From: Pezizomycotina sp. ARF18
Lineage: Eukaryota > Ascomycota
Direction of reading: 5' to 3'
DNA length: 64,000 nucleotides
NCBI GenBank assembly: GCA_002224055.1
Contig: AZLU01000196.1
Coordinates: 1 to 64,000, forward strand
Below the pieces are notes generated by a model that saw nothing but the letters and a program-made list of their open reading frames with translations, did no database searches and was not told the origin of the DNA. This document shows positions 24,023 to 37,137 of the stretch, in pieces (positions within the stretch are counted from its first letter, which is position 1; each line of letters starts with the position of its first letter). The position numbers and the translations under genes are program-made.

Positions 24023-27000
24023 TTTATTTTTTGTTGTGTTCTGCTTGCCGTTCCTGTAACTCGCAGTCCAAAAACTGGATAAAGAAATCCGATATTTAAA
24101 CGAGAATGATAGATATATAAAAGAAGAACAAGTAGAAAGACCGAAACAAACGGGTATTTTTAGAAGGGAAGACGTGGTAGCACTAGAGCAAATGAAGTGT
24201 GCGATAGAGCTGGGTCTTGTAAATATCGTGAATTCCAAAATTATTCACTAGGTATCGATCGATTGTGTAGAAAAAAAAAAAAGAAGAGAAAAAAAAAGGG
24301 AAACCGATGTCCTTTGCATAAACTAGAAGAATGATTATAAGGTCGACTATACGTATTATTCAATTTCGAAGCCGCCTTTAGTTGCGATAGGCCGCATATC
24401 GGAATGACCAGGTTACAAACACCCCGAAAAGAGAGCGAAGTATTCTAGTGGAAAAAGCGTCCGTGTGCCGTAGTAAACACCTCCCAGATACAGATTCGGG
24501 AACCCTTGTTGAAACCTCGCCTGCAGGAATGGAAAAAATGACGATTAAAAAGAAGGCCCTTGTCTGCCTGTGACGACAAGACAACGTTGTGGAGAAAGAA
24601 AGAAAAGAAGAGAGAGAGAGAGAGAGAGATAGGCAAATAGGGAATGTGGGAAGGTGTCTCAACGAAGGAAGACGCGAGAGCGAGGTCAAACAGAGAAAAG
24701 AGTACAAGGACTATAGCCAAGCGAAGGAAAATACTCAGCACCAGTGATAAGTCTCGCAGATTCAATAAATAAAAAGTAAAATAAAAATTGGAATGAATAA
24801 AATAGAACAGAAACAGGAAATTATTGCGTGAAAAAAAAAAAAAAAGAGAGAGAGGAAGAGCAGGAACAAGGGTAAAGGAAAAAAGAAGAAGAAAAAGGAA
24901 GAGAGAGGAGGGGGAAATCACTGGATGGATGAGCGACGATAATGAAAAGATGATGTTTGTAGAGTAGGTGTGGGTCCCCTCCCAGAAGAGTACTAGTGCT
25001 ATGTCAGGGCCGAAACGGTGAAAAAACAGCAGCGAGGAGAAAAAAAGAAAAAGCAGAAAAAGGAGAGAAAAAAGAAAAGAAAAAGAAAAACGCCCCCAAG
25101 AGAGGAGACTAAAACGTGTGAAAAGGAGAATACAAACCACGTTTCAAAGAGAGAATAATAAGAGAGAAAAAAGATAGTTCTGTTTCAACTCCTCAAGCCT
25201 GCTGCTAGTTCACTTCTAGAGCCAGATATTATCGTAAAAAGAATTCATTATTGTTATCGTTATTGTAAGTATTAAATATTGACTGAGTTTCTTTTTTTTT
25301 TTTTTTTTTCTCCCTAGGTATTGTGCACATTGTAAGAGGCTGGGTTTTAATATCTCTGCCAACAAATGCGCTTTCATCTCCGGTCATCGAGGAAGGTTCT
25401 ACTGCTAGTAACTGCAGATCTATCCACCTTGGGCGCTTTTGAACCGTTTAGCTTTGTATAACTTCCCTTGGGGGACAACTCACTATTCACTCAAATATCA
25501 GACAAAATCCGTTATTATATTATTGTTATTATCAGTTTTTCAGCGCGTTAGCTAATCACGATTTCTCCGATTCTCGTACTCTGTTCCGTGTCAATACGGA
25601 GAGCTGGTTAAACAAGGTTATAACAAGAAATTTATTATTACTAGGGTATTCCGGGAGGAGCGCAACTGCGCATATAGTGAGCAAGTAGTCTCTTTCTCTC
25701 CCTTTACTGGGATTTCCTCAGAGCTCACTCAGCGCGCAGAAACAAGCGCTTTTTATTTTATTTTTTATTTTTTATTTTCTTTTCTGTAAGTAATTTATAT
25801 AGTTAGTTATTCGGTTCGAGGTCTTTTTGATACAACAGAATTGCTTTTCCTCATGAGGGAATTCGAAGCATTGCTAATGTTCTACCCAGAACGCAATCGC
25901 CGATACATCGAAATTCTGCGGAGGCGTAGGGGAAACATTCTAGCCTTTCTTACTGACTAGAATGATTCCTTAGGAAGGTCTTTCTCAAGGTATTTTTTCC
26001 CCTCGCGGTACCTTACAGGTTCTAGGTGCTAGCTGCATAGAGAACTTTTCCCTTGTGTGCAGGCAGCGGTTAAGCCTCCCTTAAAAACAAGAGAGCAGGC
26101 TCCAATTTTCTGCAGTACCTCGGATTTGCTTTCATGCTCCGCCTATATGAACCTTTGCAGGCTAATAAAGACTTGCACTTGCGGCTCGACAAATATCTAT
26201 TCGTAAGTCGAGAAAGTATTGTATATCGTTCTCTAAGATTTGAATGGTTAGGGTTATATAAGGTGATATTCTACGATCACCTATATAAATGAAAAATGGT
26301 ATATCACTATGTGTCTATCGTCATTTTTGTTTACAAAATTTGTTTATCAACGTTGTCCCTTTATCAAAGCCAATTCGGCACCCGTTATTCACCTTACTCA
26401 GAACAACCTATAATACTACCGTGTATTCCTTTATTATATTCTACCTGTCTAAAGGTATCCACGATACAACCGGGGCATGGTACTGGTGATATAATTCTCA
26501 GTCTTGATAGGCGGGAGATCGCTACCGAAGCAGTATCTAGTTTCGCGCTAAGTGCGTTTTTCTCCTTTTAAAGTGGAGCCTCTCTCGTATGGTTGTCCTT
26601 TTTTTGCTGATTAACTTACTACAGAGAAATAAATATCGTATTTAATATTGTGCTTATTAGAGGTTCATAAAAACCTTTAAAAACGATAGAAACAATTATA
26701 CTGAGTAAACAAAAACGTACAAACGTGTTCTTTGCGACAATTAGTCGCTTAAACACCTGTAATCCGATCTTCTAAAATATTCGGAACAGGACCCTGGATT
26801 TGACAACGAATCCTTAGGGAACGGACTACCTAGGGATTTCCCGGTTAACGGGCTTATTTCCTATATCGTATTATAAGATATCGAATTATAAATAACAAAG
26901 TGTAAATATATTAAGTACCCAATGTCTTTAATATATCCTGGACTTTGTGATACTCTATCGAACCATGGTTCTGAAGTTTGGATTCGCGAGAAACTCGGAC

Positions 27001-29274
27001 CTCTCGAGTACCTTCGACTTTAACCGTGATTTGTTCAGTGGTGCACTGCTTTGCGGCGATCTCCACAAGAAGGCCTATGCCCCCCACAAGTTCTCTTCTT
27101 TTTTTCCTCTCTCCGTGTGTTCGCGTCACTTTCCACAATCCTTACAGTTCTTCTTTTTTTGGCGGCATGTCACCATGCACATGGCAAATCTCCACGGAAC
27201 GAACGCCACCCTCTTTTTCCCACATGGCTAAACGTCAAGGGAAAAAAAAGCCAAACCAACCAAAAGCAGCGAAATCACAATCACACTGCATGTACAGACA
27301 CAGAAAGAAGCAGGCAATGCCGCTCAGGTCGTATCACATCCAGGATCCAACCAAGTTAAGAAACATCTTTGTATTTTGTTTCTGTTGGATTCTCCTTGTT
27401 TCTTCTCTCTAACACATACCTAGGTATGTATTGTTTTCAGTGTCTTCTTCGTTTCTTGGAAAAAAGCCACAGAGATTTATCAGATAATATATTAATAATA
27501 TCATTAGCAATAAGTCTGTAGTCTAGCCGCTTGCTTCGATTCTGGGCCTTTCAATATGTATAAATTAAATATAAATCAAACACCAGCAAATTCATCTAAG
27601 CTCAGGTGATCTAGAATATATAAGTATTATAAATGTCCACTGCGATGTTCCTCCACTTATACACGTAAGTATTTTTGTAATCATATTGCAATTGCCTTCT
27701 GAGAGTCTGGAACCTGTCTTCTACCAGTTCCTTCCATACGAATTGATCTATCTTTTTTTTTTTTTTTTTTTCCTCGTGTTAATTGCCCAACGTGTGAATT
27801 CCTGAAGTTTCACATCTCAGTAGGCATGCCAGCTGACGGTATAACAAGCCCTAAAAGCTTCCGAAGACCTTCGAAGCAATTGGTTCTCCATCTCCGATCC
27901 TACTACAGGGTCGCTTCAGTATTAATCCTATATAAGTAAATTATAAATGGAAAAAAAAATTTTTTTTTTCAGCCTAGTATCTAGTAACCAGGATAAATAA
28001 AGTGTGATCGAGTAGAAGGTAACTCTGAACAAGGGACTGGGAACTTATCCTAGCGTAGCGCTGAGGATTTCTAGACCTTTGAATTGTTGTTGCCTTAGGA
28101 CGAGATGGTAAGCATCAAGTATTACGCATTTCATGAAGCGATCACCACTTCTCGAGTCTGTGATCTCTATAAGGGTGCAGTTCGAAGGATCGGGTCCGTC
28201 GGATGGGGAGGGAACAAGAACCACCAAAGGCCTTTAAAGTTTTCAAGCTCATCACACAAACCGATGTTCAGGGCACAAGTGCTCATTTTCGGGTATAAAT
28301 TTTCAGCTTGCAGCTATAGCTCTCAGTAAATCAATCAGTCTAAAACTTCATGGCCGTATATAGCTACGATCATGATCGCTTTCCGTACTCCAGAATGACT
28401 ATCTGCTCTATCACATCGGATCGTGGCTATTCGTCTCAACGCAGGTTGGGAAGCAGCAAGTTGAATGGTGATATACAACAACGTATAGGATTGAGAACGC
28501 AGTCAGCCGATAAATCGTACTAGCTACACTGATTGACTAAATGGGCAAATAGCGTTCTTTTTTTTTGGTCTTTATCTCTTGGGTTAATTATTTTCGAAAC
28601 ATATCCCAACCGTTACTCCCCCAGCACCGATCGATTTCTCTTGATCTTCGTATACGGCTCCAATTCCCATTTTAGCAAAACAGAATAGAGAAGATTGTTG
28701 GATAATATTATAATTTTTGACGGTAGAATGGTCAGTGTCCAGCTAGCTTTTCCGTTCCCGATCGGATCCTTAACTTTCGTCTTTGGTCATTGAAAAAAAA
28801 AAAAGTCTCCAGGGTTGTTGTTGTTTTTGCTTGCGCCCCCAAGAAGAGCATCTCAAACAAAAAGTAACCAGGGTATGGGCTATGGGGCTCTGCTCTACGT
28901 GCCAGAGGCCAGAGCTCGATATTTTTTCGCAAGGTATGTTAAGGACTCTTATTTTTTTTTTTCTATGTATATCCACTGGCTCTTATCAAGTACAAATCTA
29001 AATTATAAGAAGTAATTAAATATGTATCCGGATGAAATACTCGGCGCTATTGATAGCGACTGGCAGTTTCCTATAAGCGTTGTTCTAATAATATCGTATA
29101 ATATATAATAATAATAATAATAATATAATAATAACTGTTGTAGCCTTCGCCCATTTTCTCCTTGGCATGTGCCTCCTTCGCATTTACCACCATAAATTGT
29201 CTTTTCCACTGCCGGCCTTCTTTTGGCTAGCCAGCTCTTCTTCTACTTAGCTCATCAACCAAGCTCTTTCACTA

Positions 29275-29315
<41 letters not shown>

Positions 29316-31500
29316 AGTGTCTTTGCCACACAGTGACAGCAACAACATCAATTCCGATTTTTCGAAGAAAAGGGCTAAGACAAACTCGAGAAGCTCTCTA
29401 CGGTTCCTTACGTGCCTGGCGTTGCTCCCCTTGCATGCTACCTAATTCTTCATACAAAAAGGTAACCGCACACGTGGTTCGCGTTCGCCTTCCACCAACA
29501 TTCCTCCGGAGTATAACAAACCGTAACAACTTTTACAAGCATTTTTTAGATCAAGGTTAACGTCACAATTCATCATCTATCCTCGGAAACTTTCAAGGTT
29601 GTTATATATAGGGCTGAGTTTTTTTTTTTTTTTTTTTTTTTTATATATATAAACAAGAAGTATATAGATATCAGTATAGATAACGATTGAAGAAGCAAAA
29701 ATTGATAGAAAATTCCCCCTCGGTAAGGTAGCCCGGGATAATATACGAACTACTACTATTACTTACCAAGTAGGTTTTTTTTCGAAACATGGTTCTGGTT
29801 TGGACTTCATTTTGACAAATAATACTTCTTACCGAGGAGCTTCACATGGTTCGCGTCTCAAGTTTCCCTCATTCTCGGGAAGACGAAAAAAAAAGAAGAG
29901 GTTCATATGACTCCAAACTCACGTAATGGTTCTCTGCCTTTTTTTGCTCTGCTCTTTTGAGGTTCCCGGCTCAATCCCTCACAGTTCTAGCTCTTTTCGA
30001 TGAGGCAATGAAGGCTATTCCTTGCTCCTAGCTTTGGTGATGACGAATATTTCTTTTAGCTCCGGATTTTCCAGTGCTGTTGGCTTTGACGCGTAGCTCA
30101 CGAGGCAGTGTTTTTATAATAGTTGTGGGACGCTCTAGTGCTATTCCCTCAGTTTCAGAGCACTACTCGGACGAAAGGGGACGTGGCTAAGCTAGCCCCG
30201 CATGCAGTTGTATAACGTCGTTGCTATTCCGGAATGCTCTGTTAAGTTCTATCAGACAATCCGACAGCAAAGGTATCCGGATAAATACGACGGAAAGCTT
30301 TGATAGTTGTAATAGAGGATCCAACAACATAGCTCTCTGCATAAAAGCGTTTAGACAAAATGAATCCTTTCGGAGGCCTGGAGATCCTCGGCGCGTAATG
30401 AAGAAACAGTTTTGAAAAGGACGCTCGATACTCAACTAGTAGCAATTTTTTTGTTTGTCCAGCTGGAGACGAGAAAGGTTTCAGGAGTGCTTCGCCTCGA
30501 TCGTCAACACAGGAGAATATAGGAGAATATACCCGTGAGCTGTTAACAATAGGCACTACCGTATTATTATATGTTCCGTCGGTATGTTTTCTTATGTTAA
30601 AGCAACGTTTGTGATATTAGGGGTATTTGCCTTGTGCTCTGAGAGGATGGAGGTAATTTATTGGTACCTATCTCTTTTGTGTAACAGACAAGGGAAGGGG
30701 GGCCTCTGCTGTGTAGAGATAAGGAGATAAAAACGGCTCTCTCCACGAATCGGTTAATTCGAATTGAACAAACGGGCACATGAGTATAACAAGCGCTACA
30801 AAGCTCTAACCTTTTCCCCAGGTATAATACCTTAACTGCTATAGCCATAAGGAAATGTTATAGCGTTAACGGTATCAGCCCGAGTTCTTTCAACAAAAAA
30901 TATCAATGCATCTCTTGCAAAGGATCCCTGCCGTGAAATAGAAGCTTTCCTATTCGTTGGATATACTTGCTTAGCTTGGGTTGGATGTGCGGAGCGGGAA
31001 AAAAAAAAAAAAAAAAAGGAAATACGTGCTGGTTCGTTATTCGGGAGACACTCGCAGTTTTAGCTGATAAGCAAAGCAAAGGGAAAATACTAAAATAAAT
31101 CCTATAACACTGCCGAAAAGGGGACTAATTAATACAAATCCTTAAAGAGCGCCGTGGCGGCGGCGAGGGTTTTTTTTTTTTTTTTTTTTTTGCGAGGCTG
31201 GAATAAGAAAGACAATAATCACTACACCCCCAGTAAGTTGTTACTACTTGAGAGGAACCAAAACAACAATCAATCTCCATCTCAAACCATTTCCCCTCAT
31301 TCTCCTTTGCTACTTACTTTTGCATTGGTTACGTTACACGGATCAAAACGGGTGCGATCTAGTGGATGGACGCCCAGTTACACCGAGACAAAGCTGCAGT
31401 GCGACGGTGACGTGATCTGTCACTGGCTGCAACTTCCCTCTAGTAGCCGTCGAAACGAATCCGCGAATTTCGAACAGAACTGGGAGAGAAGAGCTGCATT
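22864..31500. other. large gene-poor region
   Basis: No convincing gene over about 8.6 kb. The 23.5-25.1 kb part is strongly purine-rich on the plus strand; because the flanking gene is on the minus strand, this is pyrimidine-rich upstream sense sequence. There are (TTTTA)n repeats at about 23993-24030 and 25750-25790, a GA tract at about 24610-24630, an AAT/ATA tract at about 29100-29130, a (TC)n tract at 29281-29312, and A/T runs at 23129-23148, 25291-25309, 27750-27770, 29620-29642, 30999-31017 and 31170-31190. The open frames here are short or pure composition effects. Confidence 0.5.
29281..29312. repeat. (TC)n microsatellite
   Basis: About 16 near-perfect TC dinucleotides in the gene-poor region. 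Confidence 0.95.
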
Positions 31501-31511
31501 CCCTCTGCTTC

Positions 31512-32735
31512 GTGACACCCAATTATACAGCTCCTACAGCAAAGTTGTATTCGATTAGTTTCGAATATTTAAAACAAAAAAAAGGAAAATACACAAAGTG
31601 CTTGCCTTTAGAGGCACTACGGAGTTGGACAACGGAGTTTAGGGCAAAAAAGACATCCAATATGCAGATCTCACTTACACTTTCGACCGCGCGATACCTA
31701 ACACCGTCTATAAGTTTCTCGACGAATGTCACATCAGTCGAGGCTAAATGCACCGTCCCCATAATTCGCGACAAGGTTAAAGCGTGGAAGAGGAAGAAGG
31801 ATATCAAGAAAGCAGGCGGCCCGATGCGTTATATACGCTAACGCCGAGATCAATGGCCGCCCTCCGCCACCGGAGCCGGTCCCAATTGCTGCTGCAGCCG
31901 AAGCAATAGTGCTGAAGCTGATTGCGCCAAAGATTCACAGAAAAAAGGAACAGAGGAACGGGATAACACGGCGAAGCTCATACAGCTGCTATCTATATAT
32001 CCAATTGCATCGACAATAGCTTCCTATCTCAATAAGGCCGAATTGAAGGCTCTTTTCTCCCCTGAGTGCAACCGCTTCATATATTGCCTTTAGGCATCAT
32101 GCGGGGCCGTTGTGGTCCGAGCAACCGCATCCCAACCCCAACCTGTTGTCGAGCGGCACCGGTCTTTAAGACCTAGCTTAATGTCTGCAGTGAACAGCAA
32201 CCCGCAAAACTACTTCGCCGCTTTAACGAAGCAGACGCGGGAATGCGAGCGCTGCGGAGATACGGCGCACCGTTTATTCCTATGCTGTTAGATCTTGTCT
32301 CACGTACGAGCTGTACACGGTCTTACAGGGCATAACGAAATGCTACATCTGCAAGAGAAGCTTCTGTCACGTGAGTTACACTTACACGCGTTCATTTTAG
32401 TGAAAGGGAACGGTTTACCTGCTCTCTCTACTTCGTCCACAAGCAGGAAGATAGCTAACGGCGATTCGCATGGAACTTTTTGCAGGCCTGTCTAGTTCGC
32501 TTCTACGTTGAAGGTGATACATACCGCCGAAACACACCGCGAGAAAGCTCGACATGCTTGCGATAAATGCCTGCCAAAGGCACAAAGCCTTTTCGGAAGC
32601 AGGATCGGCAGGCTCTACAGAGGCCCGTCTCAGAGCGACCTCGACGAGTGGATGCTTAAGAAGCAAGGCAAAACTAAAGAAATTGGGCGGGAAATTGCTG
32701 GCCAAAATGCCGGGCACCGATACCGGTTCTATTAA
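31512..32735 (+). CDS. F-box-like protein with Cys-rich C-terminal half, function unknown
   Basis: Read across frames on the plus strand. A basic, Ala/Pro-rich N-terminal part (31600-31950; KVKAWKRKKDIKKAGG, then PPPEPVPIAAAAEAIVLKL) is followed by NTAKLIQLLSIYPIASTIAS and YLNKAELKALFSPECNRF (about 31966-32080). This fits the F-box pattern of a hydrophobic helix then xYLxxxELxAL. After it come TRECERCGDTAHRLFLCC (about 32235-32289), KCYICKRSFCHVSYTY (about 32338-32385) and ARHACDKCLPKAQSLFG (about 32550-32595). The tail is IGRLYRGPSQSDLDEWMLKK and GREIAGQNAGHRYRFY, ending at 32735. The paired cysteines suggest zinc binding. F-box proteins act as substrate receptors of SCF ubiquitin ligases, but whether this one binds Skp1 is inference. 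The 5' end and exon structure are uncertain. Confidence 0.5.
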
Positions 32736-33956
32736 CAATATTACCTAACAATATACGAGAAACTGTTTGAATGTTCGCCAATTTACCATTTTTTGGAACC
32801 ATATTAGATACACATTTCCCCGTACATACACATCGTTCTCCATTGAGGGGACTTCCGCTCACATTTATTTTACCTTTCTATCTACTTATCTCTCATGACC
32901 TTGAAAGCCTTTTAAATTTCCAATTATACCCCTTTCCATTACCGTATGCATCTCTTATTTGTTTATTGCAATTGGTAAATATCGAAAGCCGCCTTTTCGT
33001 ACACCCAGACCACCGAAGTCCCAACACCCCTATACCTCCCGGCTAGTTCATGGACTCTGTCTCCTTTTTTTCTTTTCCGCTTTTACATTCGAATACTTAG
33101 CATGTATTTGGATTTGACGATCGTTTACTCTGCTCTCTGTCTTCGCCACATGCTCAGAATTAAAGATTTCTATAACGGATTCTTGTTTGATACAAGTGCT
33201 TTTAACGAACAGTTTTTTTTTTTTTGCTTTAAGATGCCTATGTCTCTATTTTCTACGCTTCAGTTTTACAGTTCACGCTTTGCAATCTTCAATTCCGTCT
33301 TTCTCGTCCTTATCTAGTTAGCAATTATTATATATACCGTGTAAGCGCGAGCTACCCAATAGATACCTATGATGTGGAGAATTCTCCAGTCATTGTCATC
33401 TTGACACTCATATGACCCAAGTCCGCGTGGATAGAACCAATTTAAAGTATCGGCGAAGGACTAATCTTACTACTGAAGTACAGGATAAATAAGTAATTTG
33501 AAAGGAATCGACTTTCGTTATAACTTATGACTCCAATATATCGGGCTCCATTCGTAGGATTAATGGTTACTCGTTCGGCCAATAATATTAATCGGTAATC
33601 CGCGATGAACCTTAGTAGGCGTACCAAAAGTAAAATGAGAAAAACCAGCTCTTTCCTTTCTTTTTCTTCCTTTGCCTTTGGCCTAACAAAAAGGTGAACC
33701 TGGACAGCACACATCACATTACACACACGCACACACACCCGGACCAAACAAAGATTTTTTATATAAGTATACCGCGGTTTTGCCTTTCTCTTCTACATAT
33801 ATACCTTTGCTTTTTTATTCGTAACATTTCTAGTGCTTTTGTTTTTCTTTATCTTGCATCTTCAATGTAATCCTTATCGTATCAAAGATTTTTCTTTTTT
33901 TACAAAAAAAAGAGAGGTAGCAACAGTCGAATTCAGCCGCTCGCCAGCCAACCACG
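32736..33956. other. intergenic, upstream of the second F-box-like gene
   Basis: AT-rich, with pyrimidine-rich tracts at about 33060-33080 and 33775-33850, the latter just before the downstream gene. No gene recognised. Confidence 0.55.
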
Positions 33957-35509
33957 ATGGACGACAAGTCGAGCCTCCTTTGCCTGCCTCCAGAGCTACA
34001 GTACCTCATAATATCGCACCTGGCCGCCCCGGTGAAGCCTCTGATCCCAATTGGAGCAAGCTAACCGGCATCGAGAGGGCGTGGCCTTCCTCCGAGCAGA
34101 ATTGCCACGGGGAACTCCGTCAGCTCCGGAGACCGAGCCGGACCAAGCGTAAACGTCACCTCAACGGCTACGGCTTCGGCCAGACCATAAGCATCGTCCG
34201 GACGGGCATCGACGTCCTCCACGGCGGTGCGGTAGGCCGGACCCGGCGGCCTCGGCGACATCCAGTCGCAATCCTCGCACGGCGGCGGTGCGGCGAGCGC
34301 GAAGTACTACGACGACGCGAAGCGGAACCTGCTGATCAGGCACCACCGCGTCCTTCCGCTGATGCTCGTGAACCGCTACTTTTACGCGACCGTGACGAGG
34401 TACCTTCGAAACCCCGCCGTGGTATTTTCCGGGGAGCAGCTAAAAGCTGCGGAGACGCGTTGGAGGGAGGAAGAGAGCAGGGAGGATATGAAGCACCTGG
34501 TGGTCGTGACTTACCATGAGGATTGGAGGGGCTATTGGATCCCTCGGTGTTCGACGAACATCGAGTGGAGCTGAAGAATGGCTCGAGTTGTTCCTCAGCG
34601 GGAGAAGTTAGAGAATCTGAAAAGGAGGACGATAAGGGTCCTTCGATTTTAGGGACTAGCATCACCAAACTTTCATTACTAACAGGTATTTATCGTTATC
34701 TTAGAACATTCCTTCATTAAAATTCTATGCTAAATATCTTTTCCCTCTCGGCCACAGATATGACGTTTGCGTCAGTGTTCTTCAAACGTGCGCGGATTCG
34801 GTGCGCAACCTCACCTACCTAAACCTGCACATAAACAGCGGCCCGCTGCACAAGGTCGCGGCCAAGGACTCGCTCGCAAACATCCCGGCCAGTTTAGCAA
34901 AACGCTCACGCACTGCTACCTCCACGGCAACCGTATCGCGATATCCCACAAGATGTTCCAGCACGGCTGGCCGAACCTAAAGGAGCTCTACGTAGACTCG
35001 CCCGTTATCGGGCTCATACAGCGCGACATCAGCACGACTTTCAAAGCTACGCTGACTAGATTTGCGGACATGGTCGTGGAGAGGGACAACGCGAGGATTG
35101 CCGCCGCCGCCGAGCTAACGATTTGGCCGGTAGTTCATTATCCTCAGTATCGTCATCACGTACAAGCTCCAAGGGAAAAAAGTGGACAAGAGCGGCGGTC
35201 TGCATAACAACACGAGTTCGAACGATAAAACAAGCTCAGAACGGACTCGCGTATTCGTTAGGATACGAAAGCACCATAGTACGCACGCAGGTCCTTTTCC
35301 TGCTGACGAGCTATAATAGCAATAGGGGTATAACGTCCGGTGTGGTGTGCTGGTACCCGCGGCCAGCGGAGCTGAATACTGTGGACGAGGACGGTACCGA
35401 GTATTACTACCAAGCCAAGGCCGAGGAGTGGAGCCAGATCGAACTGGACGTATCGGAATATCACTACGCCATGGAGCATGGCTTTTTCGACGACGACAGC
35501 GATGCATAG
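33957..35509 (+). CDS. F-box/leucine-rich-like protein, function unknown
   Basis: The start ATG at 33957 opens MDDKSSLLCLPPELQYLII then SHLAAPVKPLIPIGASKLT, a good N-terminal F-box pattern (LPPEL..II.HL). The body continues with AKYYDDAKRNLLIRHHRVLP and LMLVNRYFYATVTRYLRNP (about 34295-34415), then EQLKAAETRWREEESRE (about 34435-34490). After an intron (about 34684-34757) comes YDVCVSVLQTCADSVRNLTY with LNLHINSGPLHKVA (about 34760-34860), which looks like leucine-rich repeat spacing. WPNLKELYVDSPVIGLIQRD (about 34970-35030) follows. The C-terminal part, SLGYESTIVRTQVLFLLTSY then EYHYAMEHGFFDDDSDA, ends at TAG 35507-35509. Substrate-recognition subunit of an SCF ligase is the likely class; the substrate is unknown. 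Several frame breaks are present, as in its neighbours. Confidence 0.65.
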
Positions 35510-37137
35510 TCTGCTTAAGCGGAATTTATCTACCTATGGTAACCGACTAAGCATATACGAGATGAAAACTATCCGATCGATGTTTCTCGATTCTTGGTAT
35601 GAATAATTTCCATTTATATCTCTTTCTTTCTTTTCTTTTCCTGTTTTTGATATCCTAAATTTGTGCCCAGATGGTCCCCTTTGACGAGCGTATTCCAATA
35701 TTTGCCTATTGATATTCCTTTTGAGATGCAAGCAAAACCTCGACTTCAATTCATTTTCAACTTCCTAATACTCTGATAATCGTTTCTTATGTGTACAATA
35801 TATCAATATAAAAGCAGAAAAGTGATGATCATAAGCAGGTGAAAAAATCCCGACGTAATATTTTTATATAATAACCAGCTGATTGCTGGTTCTCGTGCTC
35901 TTTTATTGACTTCATTTTCTTTATTTCTTTTGGCCGTTTATCCATCTATGGTCATTGTGAAGCTCCATTACAGCTCAAGTGGTCGCGACCTTCTCCAGCT
36001 TTCAAACTTCGAGTGGTTCTAGAAAGTCCTATGACTACTGATACCATTTATGGCGTGGCATCATTTAAGTTCGATACTGAATTTCGAACCTAGCGCGAAA
36101 GTATAAGAGGATATCGAAGGTGGCTTTTACGAGCTTGAATTGACTTTTGAGGAACCCGTGACAGCAATGACAGGCTTTGCGCAAAGGTTAAAAAGAAAAA
36201 TGGTCAAAAGTTATCAGAGCTACGTTGATTCATTTCCTTGGTCGGCAATCGTATAGTTAAGACAGCTCGTTACACAACCGACGAGTATATTGATAACATT
36301 CACGTCTCATTTCTTATCCGATCTTTTGTCATCTCTTCGGACCAGTTTTTAGGACATCGTTCTTCCGTTAAAACACAAGTCTGAGCTATTCCATTGGAGA
36401 ATAACAATGTCATATTGGTGAAAGGTATCAGAAAGGGAACAACGTGTCTGGCTGTTACGGCCGCGTGGGATCACTGGACGTGGATCCCTTTACGTTTGAT
36501 ATCTGTTATATCTTCGTATCTCACTGAAAGGAGAATACTTGCTCGTAAATAGCCTACGTAGTTATTTTGTATTCAGGGCGTTGGAATATGGCATGTTACG
36601 CTAACATGCTGGAAAATCTCTGTCAGGATCACGACTTCATTGAAATAGAAAATCTCAAAGTATCTGGAATCCAGTATTCCGGAAATCCGCAAGTTTCCAC
36701 TGGCATTTAGAAAAAGTATATATGGGAAATTTTATTTAAGGCTGAGAGATTTCCCATCAAGTATTACTATATTAATTTTTTGTTTTCCTTAAGTAGTCGT
36801 TTCCTTTTTTTTTTTTTTTGCGAATAATAGCAATAAAAAGGGAACTCGATCACCAATTCTACTAGATCAAGATCGATTCTCCATACCATATAACTCGGGA
36901 ACGATACCAAAGCTGACAAAGTATGAAGCTCACGCCATCGCAGAAACACCTTAAGGCTGCCATTGCGCCTTTGAACAGGTCTAATGTACCAGTAGTACGC
37001 ACTGCGGATGGGAAATACCCACGGCTCGCATGGCAAACAACGATCCCCAAAAGTCGTATGGCAGCAGTTCGATGCGTGACGACGCCCTCCGTCGTACACC
37101 GCAAGTCAAGTCCTACAACCGAGAACCATGGAATATT
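35510..37137. other. intergenic between two plus-strand unknown genes
   Basis: No gene recognised. A T-run lies at about 36807-36820. A short plus-strand open frame at 36923-37159 runs into the next gene in another frame and is probably its leader. Confidence 0.5.

Noticed and set aside
24445-25140. 231-codon open frame on the minus strand, very Phe/Leu/Ser-rich with apparent membrane helices
   Set aside because: It is the direct translation of a purine-rich plus strand (TTT, CTT, TCT codons). Composition alone keeps the frame open, and no conserved block is present.
32230-32300. CX2CX4HX4C pattern (CERCGDTAHRLFLC), which could suggest a Gag-type zinc knuckle of a retroelement
   Set aside because: The same reading frame upstream gives an F-box-like helix, further Cys pairs follow, and no reverse transcriptase, integrase or terminal repeats are visible. 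A host F-box/Cys-rich gene explains it better.
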